From Owenia fusiformis (lineage: Eukaryota > Annelida > Polychaeta > Sabellida > Oweniidae), in contig CAIIXF020000009.1 in the NCBI GenBank assembly GCA_903813345.2, positions 29,548,740 through 29,612,739 of the forward strand: a DNA stretch of 64,000 bases, read 5' to 3'. The position numbers and the translations under genes were made by a program. The notes beneath the pieces are model-generated. The model did not search any database. It worked only from the letters and a program-made list of their open reading frames with translations, and was not told the DNA's origin. Shown here piece after piece: positions 56,920 to 64,000 of this stretch. How positions within the stretch are numbered: the stretch's first letter is position 1; each line of letters starts with the position of its first letter.

Positions 56920-57637
56920 CTTTAATAGGTGATCATTGCATGATATCAAGCCATAACATCACTTAACTAATCCATATATTTTATACCATTGATGGCATAC
57001 AGAATAACAACACTTTGGTAGTATAATGGACAAACATATAGAACAATTACAATAACTAAATAACTACAATAATGTCCTTGCATAAAATTGTATTATTTGC
57101 TATCATTATTATATCTCACAAAAACAAATAGGATGAAAGTATTGAAATGCTTCTGGAATGTTTTGTATTTAAGAATGCTAGTTTCCAAGGAATAAACATC
57201 AACACAAATGAAATTCCATGAAATGCAATGAAATTGTGATTTTAATTCCAGAGGGAAGTAAGTGTGTTGTGCAAATAGTGGTAATTTTAGTATAATTTAA
57301 TAGAGTCTTTAGGCACTGGAGGAATTAGACATCAATGTTAGTAGCTTCACAGAAGCTGCAGCTATAGAAATATGTGGTATAATATACAATTATTGAACTC
57401 TCTTGGGTTTAACTGTAGAAATAATATCAGGAAACTGTTGAAGAGTTTTTTTAGCCCAAAGAAGATTTTAACACTTGCTAAAATAAGCTAATTTCACCTC
57501 TTTTTCCTAATTCCAAATTCTTAAAAAATTTCTAGAAAAAAGAAATTTCTGCATTTTACAGTCACTGACACCAAAGAGACTAGAAAAACTTCCCAGAGTA
57601 ACTTCTGAGAGGAACAAATTACACCAAATAAAACATA
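56920..57637. other. Upstream of the PLC alternative first exon
   Basis: Would contain the 5' UTR or promoter of the MKVEE form. AT-rich, no motif that I can name with confidence. Confidence 0.4.
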
Positions 57638-57690
57638 CAGGGTGGTCCAAGAAAGTGAACCCCTGCAACAGGCTACATTTTTCTTAATAC

Positions 57691-58625
57691 ATGCATGAAT
57701 TGGCTCATATTACAATTGAAACAATCCATCTTAAGTTTTTAAAATCTGTTTTATGTGTAAAACCTCAGACATCAACACATGCAGTTTATGGTGATTTAGG
57801 CCGTTATCCATTGTATATAAAATTTGAAATACAACTATTAAAATATTGGATTAGACTCCTGAGACTATGCCCAAGTAATATATTATCTGAAACATATAAA
57901 TATGAGCTTGAGTTACACAATCTTGGGTTTCCCTCATGGGCATCCAGAGTTTTTAAAATACTGGAAAAATGTGACATGTTAGAATACTGGGACAATCAGG
58001 AAATACCTGATGAGAAAATATTTTTAAAGGATGTAAATAGCACTTTGATGAGACAGTATCGTGCCGATTGGCAAAATGCTATTTTGTGTGCACCGATACT
58101 TAGAACATATTGTAAATATAAAACTAAATTTGAATGTGAATCATATTTAAAGTTAGACAATAGAAAGTATAGGCATTGTATTGCAAGATTTAGACTAAGT
58201 TCACACCAGTTGCATATTGAGACTGGGAGGCATTGTAAACCTGCCCCTAAACCTCTAAATGAGAGAAAATGTTCAACATGTAATTCTATTGAAGATGAAG
58301 AACACTTTCTCACAAGATGTAAAAAATATGTAACTCTTAGAGAATGTTTGTTTTCGAAATTAAAAGAAATTATTCCAAGTTTTGATTGTGATGACCCAGA
58401 TATTTTTAAAAGGTTAATGGCTACTGAACACTTGAATGTTCAATTATACATTGGAAAATTTATATATCATGGATTCAAAATTTAAGTGTATATGTTTAAT
58501 AGTGTGCATCACACTGTATAATAATTATTATTTGTAGTTAGAATAGTTGTAGTAGTAGTTTGTAGTGTTTTAGTGACTAATGTATCATGTTACTGATATA
58601 AATTGTCAATAAAAGATATAATAAT
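57691..58625 (+). mobile_element. LINE 3' end inserted in the outer transposon
   Basis: A 264-codon open frame of the region after the reverse transcriptase: LLKYWIRLLRLCPSNI, then ARFRLSSHQLHIETGRH, then a zinc-knuckle-like CSTCNSIEDEEHFLTRC. TAA at 58483, then a 3' UTR ending in (ata)-type repeats at about 58611-58628. 5'-truncated. It is a different lineage from the LINEs in the UGT copies and in intron 1. Confidence 0.85.
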
Positions 58626-58706
58626 AATCACATGTTGTAGAGAAAGGTCTAAAATTTTGGATGATGCCATAATTTATTCTCAGTCTTAAATTTTGAAGAA
58701 ATTAAA

Positions 58707-60872
58707 ACACGCCTAACCATCGACAAGGTACAGTCACGTGACCGTGACAAAATATGCCGTAGTACACTTTTGATGTACAATGTCACTATTAACTGATTTT
58801 AAGCAAAGACTATGATGTAGGTTTGATGCAGGTTTTCAAAAATAAATTTGAGGAATACAAAAAGGATTTCCTGTTTGATTTTGCGTGTATTCGATTTCAA
58901 AGACATTTATTTTTCTAATTACGTTAAAAGATCTTCGAGCAGTGCTCGATTTTTTTCGTTGTACGTCTACCCATACAATTGTTCGGTTGGAAAAATGTTG
59001 TTTTTTACACATTTCCTTTGATAATTTTCTCCCCTGACGTCTCGGAGTGTCGAATATTTTAATGAGAATGTGTTTCTCTAAACTGCACAATTTAAGACGG
59101 GTTAAGATTTAATAAATATTCATGCATTTGGTATAATTTAAAAAATCAGAAATGTACGTTGTCAACTCACAGTGTATGTTGTCCCTGTAATTGAAATTCA
59201 TGAGTTATAATATTAAACATTGCAATGATTTAATTTCAAAATGCATTAAGGGTTTTATGCGTAACAAGTGATGTTCAACGAACATGCTCCTGTATCCCTA
59301 GTACAGATAAACAGGTAAACGTGATTTTTTTCGTTGAATGCTATTTTATTTTATGAAAGTGTTAATATGGTGATTAATATGTGACCATGGCGTGATATCT
59401 TCCGACCTTTTTGGCCACTCGGCGTCGGTACGTTACGTTATGTTTAGTTGCACTTTTATGAATTTTAATAATCTCAAGGAGTTCATGGAGAGATCTATAC
59501 TAGCAAGATGACTTTCAAAATTTATGCTATAGGGTGTCCCGAAAGTATGGGCCCCCTAGGCAGACATATACCAATGTCTCCATAGTATGTGTCATATATC
59601 ATTTTAAAGCTCATCCAAATTTATATCAATTTGCCGAGTATCATGGTTCAACTCACAAATGGAAAAACTTACAGGAATACAAAAGTTAGTGTTTGGCCAA
59701 AATTAAAGTCAGTTTTACACCAAAACAATAGTCGGTGTGTCTCCTTAGCCGCCATGTTAACAGCAGCAATTCTTTCCATATATGACCTTAAACAGGCTTC
59801 AAATAGGGATATGGCGTTTTGTAATCCTCATGAAACCTTTTTAAGGCATAAGAAGAGTTTCCTTGGAGTATCTACCCTAAACGTCATCTTTTTAGAACTC
59901 AATAGCCATCCTATCTTCGAGAATGGCATCCATATTTTCTGTCACAGGGTCAGGGCTGTTTCCAGGATACTGAAATGAACTTTTTGACAAAACGCTTATT
60001 TTTGAAATGCCTGTTACTTTTTACCATTTGAACCATCATATTTGGCAAATCAATGTAACTTTGGATAAGCTTAAAAATGATATGTGACACATACTATGGA
60101 GACATTGGTATATGTCTGCCTAGGGAGGGGGGCATACTTTGGGACACTACATATCTGGAAAGTGCAGAAGTTCAAAAGCCAGGTATGGAACACAAAAAAA
60201 AGAATTAGTAACATTGACATTTAATCATCAATGACAATTTATGGATTAACGGAAAAAATATTAGGGTAAATATATCTGATATGCCTATTAAATATTATTA
60301 CTTTATTATCAAATATGTTCCTTCTATAACACGTACATTATAGCATTTCATTCACTGTAAAATTAACTGTGAATTGAGATCTGTAAGGCCAATGTGACAA
60401 CATACATTCGAGTTGACAACATACAATTATCTATTTTTCGTAGTAGCATCCAAAGTAAAAAGCGGGTTTGCATTAACTCTGGATGTATATTTGTATACTT
60501 ATCTTAAGTTGTGTTAGTCGTAGTTTGGCTGTTATTTGCATAGCAAAACAAAAATTAGAGAGAATTTTGCGAAATTCAGTCAGGATTTAGAGATCCCTGA
60601 CGTACTGGGTAGATCTATAACAAGATATTGAAGTTGCTGAGGATCATTTGAAGTAGATATGCATATTTGCAACTTAATTACAAATCGAATGCAACAACTA
60701 CCTGATGATGAACTGACACAATATTGATCAAATCAATGCTAGTTCGTTCCTCGCTTCCTCATTCTAGAAAATGGCGATCTAAAATGGCGGAAATGACATA
60801 GTACATCAAAAGTGTACTACGGTATATTTTGCCAATGTCACGTGACTGTACCTTGTCGATGGTCAGGCGTGT
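58707..60872. mobile_element. Middle TIR transposon of the nest
   Basis: The left end acacgcctaaccatcgacaa is matched almost perfectly by the right end ttgtcgatggtcaggcgtgt. Homology continues inward (ggtacagtcacgtgac, ccgtagtacacttttgatgt). TIRs are about 80 bp. TTAA lies just outside on the left (58702) and at 60881 on the right, which could hint at a piggyBac-type target, but it is not flush on the right. No transposase recognised. Confidence 0.8.
59532..60147. mobile_element. Innermost TIR element of the nest
   Basis: The left end gggtgtcccgaaagtatggg, then ctaggcagacatataccaat, is matched by the reverse complement of attggtatatgtctgcctag and catactttgggacac at the right. TIRs are about 100 bp, with TA at both edges. 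A 129-codon ORF (59589-59978) has no family signature that I recognise. Confidence 0.82.
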
Positions 60873-62049
60873 ACAAGCGTTTAACAAACATGCCTGGAAA
60901 TTAGATATTGTACAAAATTTTACAAATGTGATTCACGGAAATTGTCGAAACACATTGGATGATCTTAAACAGCTTTCAGTTAGAGATACAAGTTTAAAAC
61001 CCTACCATATGACAAAAGGGACACTATTCAAGCAGAAAACACATTTCACACTTTCATTGATCATTTTGAAGCATTTTTAACTGTTCAACAGTTCAGGGGT
61101 ATGTTACCTAGACCAACAGTTAGAGGGGGCCTCTTATGGAAGGAAGTTGCCCCCTGTGACCAGGAATCTGATAACCCCTTCATAAAATATCTTTAAAAAA
61201 TCAAAAGAAAATCCAATATTCAATGTTTTGAGCCATATATCATTAGATTTGGTCCATGATTTATGAAGATATTGACATTTCAAGATCATATAGGGGTATG
61301 TTCATGATTTCACTGGAAAATGTTTTCATCTGTGGAAGCTTAGCACATCTCTTTGGATCACAATAACTTTGCAACTAACAAATGTACGATGATAGTTTTA
61401 AGCCATAATGTGCAGGATTTTAAATTGAACAAAGTCAGAAAATATTAGTTCTTTAAGACTGCAGCTTAAAAAGTTCTCAGGGGAAAGGTATTAAAGGGTT
61501 GAAGAATCGCGGATATTGAAAATCACAACTTGTCCATTTTCAGTAATGTTTGGTTAGGGCTAATAATTTCTGCAAATTTCGAGACTAAGAAAAATGTATG
61601 GTACCAACATAAATTTTAGACCTTCCTCTACAACATGTGAAAATAAAAAGAATTCCTGCAAGTAATAAGGGAAATATGGCCAGTTGCAGGGGTTCACTTT
61701 TTTTTGGACCACCCTGTATTAATCAAATCTGACACCTATTTTAAATTCAGCAACAATCTTGAATATTACACCTCTTGAGCAGAGTCCAGTACCCATAAAG
61801 CACCAGCACGTAAAATCTTTATCAAATCTGACAAAATCAAAGATTATACTTGAACCAAAATTATGTACATTTTAAATTGGGAAGCCACGTTGGAAATCAA
61901 TTTTGAGTAGAAATCCTCTGCCTTAAATATAAAATTTCTTCATGATCAGATTCACTGGGAAGTCATATTTCTTCCTAATTTCCCTCGCACACAGACACGT
62001 GGCGTCATTGGTATAAGGTAGCCATGATGTAAAAGTATGTAATACAGTT

Positions 62050-62172
62050 CAATTATGTCTGTATCATTGAATATATGCCTTCGGTCTGTAGTAATATATA
62101 GCCCTCGCAAGCACGGGCTTTATTGGTGACAGACCTTAGGCATATCTTCAATGATAGGGACATAACTGCTAC
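62050..62172. repeat. Foldback hairpin with a catatatgcc-type core
   Basis: caattatgtctgtatcattg then aatatatgccttcggtctgt (62050-62089) pairs with acagaccttaggcatatctt then caatgatagggacataactg (62129-62168). The hairpin at about 24037-24150 near UGT copy 2 has a similar gttatgtca and atatgcct layout, so the two may belong to one family. Confidence 0.75.
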
Positions 62173-62825
62173 ACACGCATCTTAGCATATTGGGAAACTT
62201 CAGAACCTACCACAGTAGTATATGATTGTCATCATATATTGCAACACAAATGCCATCTTTTGATTGAAACAGAATTCAAATCACCTTCTGACTTCTAATC
62301 ATTCTCTCAATCATTTAATCTCATGTGTATGACTGGATGATAATCATCAACTGTCTCTTTCAACAAATAATCACGTGCTTAATAGTTTATACTATTGAGT
62401 CTCAGGGCTCTCGCCAGGCATTTAGACTGTGGCGCAGCACAACGCTCTATTTAGCTCCCACCATACCCTACTGACAAATCATGATTGTTTCCACAGTCTA
62501 AACTTGACTGAATATACAATAATAGCATTTAAAAAGGATAAAATATAACATAAATATGATTTATCACGATTAAACTGTAATGCTGAAGATGTTTGCACCA
62601 CACCCTAAATATCTCCTGGTGAAAGCCCTGAGTCATATATCTTTATAAAAAAATTTGTGCAAGTATAGCATTCTCATATTAAAATACTTTCATAACTAGG
62701 ACAATTATGTCCAAGTCAATGATGTTAGAACACTAAAAAACAAAGTGTAGCCCAATGACAACTGGATAATGCATTATGAACAATGAAAACTAAAAGCCCC
62801 CTTCCCCAAGGTCTCCCCTTATCAC

Positions 62826-63715
62826 CAGCGGATCTAGACGGGGGAGTGGGGGCGCACGCCCCCTCCCCCCCTAAAAAGTCTGAAAAGGACAGGTATCGAT
62901 ATGGAGAACTGAATTCAACAATGTTTTTCTCTTAAACCAATCATTGAAAACATTCTGTAAAAAAAATGGTATTTTATGTAATGTTGACTGATTAACAACA
63001 ATTTAATGCGAAAATTATTTAGAAATATTTTATATAACTGTTTTTGTTAACATTTTTTGTTTTTTTAGTGCAATTGTTTTTGCTCCTTTCTACCAATTCT
63101 TGAGAAAATAAATAAAATGTCTTTCCGAACCTTGTTGGAACAAAATAGCATATACAACATGTTTCTAGACCTCTCAATATTAAAGTTATACAAAGGAATT
63201 TTTGGTTGATTTTAAAAAAGTATTCAAAAAATTAAAACAAAATCCCCGAAAATAGATAAAAATCAAGAAAAACCTTTTATTTCATTAACAAGATACTTTT
63301 TTAAAATCAACCAAAATTTCCTTTGTACAATTACAATATTGAGAGACCTAAACATGTTATGTTTATGTCATTTTGTTCCAATGAGGTTCGGAAAGATGTT
63401 TCATTTCACTCTGGAAACATGATACCAAGAACAAAACAAGTTTTTGATGTGTTTTTTAAAACAATATAGATGAAAGTATGTATCTATTTCAAATTATATT
63501 GTTACCATTCAAAAGATCGCCATTAAATTGACAATTTGTAAGATTTTCAGAAATTTTTGATGACTGGTTTAAGAGAAACGTGTGTTCAAAAAGTTCGTCA
63601 TATCGATACCCATTCTTTGTGTTTTGTCTCAGCGCTTTTTACATTTGACTCTTCTTAATTCGCTCATCATCACATGCCCCCCCCCCCTAACACAAAATCC
63701 TGGATCCGCCCCTGC
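62826..63715. mobile_element. Large palindromic foldback element with gcggatcc ends
   Basis: The left end gcggatctagacgggggagt and the right end tcctggatccgcccctg are complementary. Arms match through almost the whole element: ggtatcgatatgg (62893) with catatcgatacc (63600), tctcttaaaccaatcat with tgactggtttaagaga, and tttccgaaccttgttggaac with caatgaggttcggaaag. Its centre is at about 63268. Ends of the type CAGGGGCGGATCCAG are seen in hAT-like elements; that assignment is inference. No ORF. Confidence 0.82.
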
Positions 63716-64000
63716 TTATGAACACTAAAACCCCCACCCTCATAGTATAGTGTTATATAGGGTATTGACTAATGAACACTAGTCAAGCCATCCCCACCTT
63801 ACAACCTTACAACTGGGTGTTAACTTGGGACAATGAATACTAAACCCCACCAAGGGGATAGCCATATACCTGAACAGTGAAAAACAGCCTCCCCTCCAAG
63901 ATATAGCCCCACAAGTACCTGAGTACTCCCTTACACAGCTATTTTCCTCATACACCCTTGACTTGGACTTCCATCATAATCTGATAAACACTGATCTAAG

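Larger units (their letters stand above)
57638..61716. mobile_element. Outer TIR transposon of a triple nest
   Basis: Flanked by TA. The left end cagggtggtccaagaaagtg with aacccctgcaac is matched by the reverse complement of gttgcaggggttcac and ttggaccaccctg at the right. Total 4,079 bp. Removing the LINE (about 57690-58625) and the inner element (58707-60872) leaves about 1.0 kb, the normal size of a non-autonomous or decayed mariner-type element. No transposase motif recognised in the remainder; the ORF at 60829-61080 crosses an element boundary. Confidence 0.85.
61717..64000. other. Right end of window, no gene
   Basis: Contains a foldback at about 62050-62172 and the large palindrome at 62826-63715. 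The rest is AT-rich with no coding evidence. Confidence 0.5.

Noticed and set aside
59589..59978. 129-codon ORF as a gene
   Set aside because: Lies wholly within a TIR element, begins in its inverted repeat and has no recognised signature.
58702..60884. piggyBac assignment from TTAA near both ends of the middle nested element
   Set aside because: The right TTAA is about 8 bp away from the TIR and the ends do not match a motif that I can verify; left unclassified.

Overview
This is AT-rich animal DNA: long introns with GT/AG borders, split conserved genes and dense transposon debris (TIR elements, LINE fragments, minisatellites, foldbacks). The nested DNA transposons, the LINE 3' ends and a tandem intronless UDP-glycosyltransferase cluster suggest a marine invertebrate, perhaps a lophotrochozoan such as a mollusc. 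The sequence does not fix the species.

Layout. Positions 1-402 hold a LINE fragment. 1497-2643 (+) holds the last three coding exons of PHF5A/SF3b14b; its first exon lies left of the window or is lost. From 56919 down to 7272 (-) runs one gene of about 50 kb, a delta-type phosphoinositide phospholipase C. I reconstruct 18 coding exons with matching phases (2,628 coding bases, 875 residues). All catalytic residues are at the spacing known from mammalian PLC-delta1, and there is an alternative first exon at 56880-56919. PHF5A and PLC are tail to tail across 4.6 kb without a gene.

Two sets of plus-strand genes sit inside PLC introns. Intron 15 holds a complete two-exon uronyl/heparan-type 2-O-sulfotransferase (15771-17172). 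Intron 13 holds three tandem intronless UGT copies: one intact (20288-21880), one with its middle replaced by a LINE fragment (24567-25597) and one split by a LINE insertion (27083-29472). All three lack the usual catalytic histidine.

The rest is repeats. These include a mariner-type element with transposase remains (9649-10613), an element with TIRs of about 345 bp (45122-46238), a 3.9-kb TIR element without an ORF (39133-43006), a triple nest of DNA transposons (57638-61716), a near-perfect palindromic foldback of about 890 bp (62826-63715), and tandem arrays. The most unusual structure is a 12-unit tandem array of one PLC 3' splice site plus the start of its exon (43880-44640), open in the PLC reading frame. 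Smaller duplications of exon starts occur at two other PLC exons.

The genes work in different processes: splicing (PHF5A), phosphoinositide and calcium signalling (PLC), Golgi glycan sulfation (sulfotransferase) and conjugation of small lipophilic molecules in the ER (UGT). I see no operon-like link; the arrangement is nested genes within introns.
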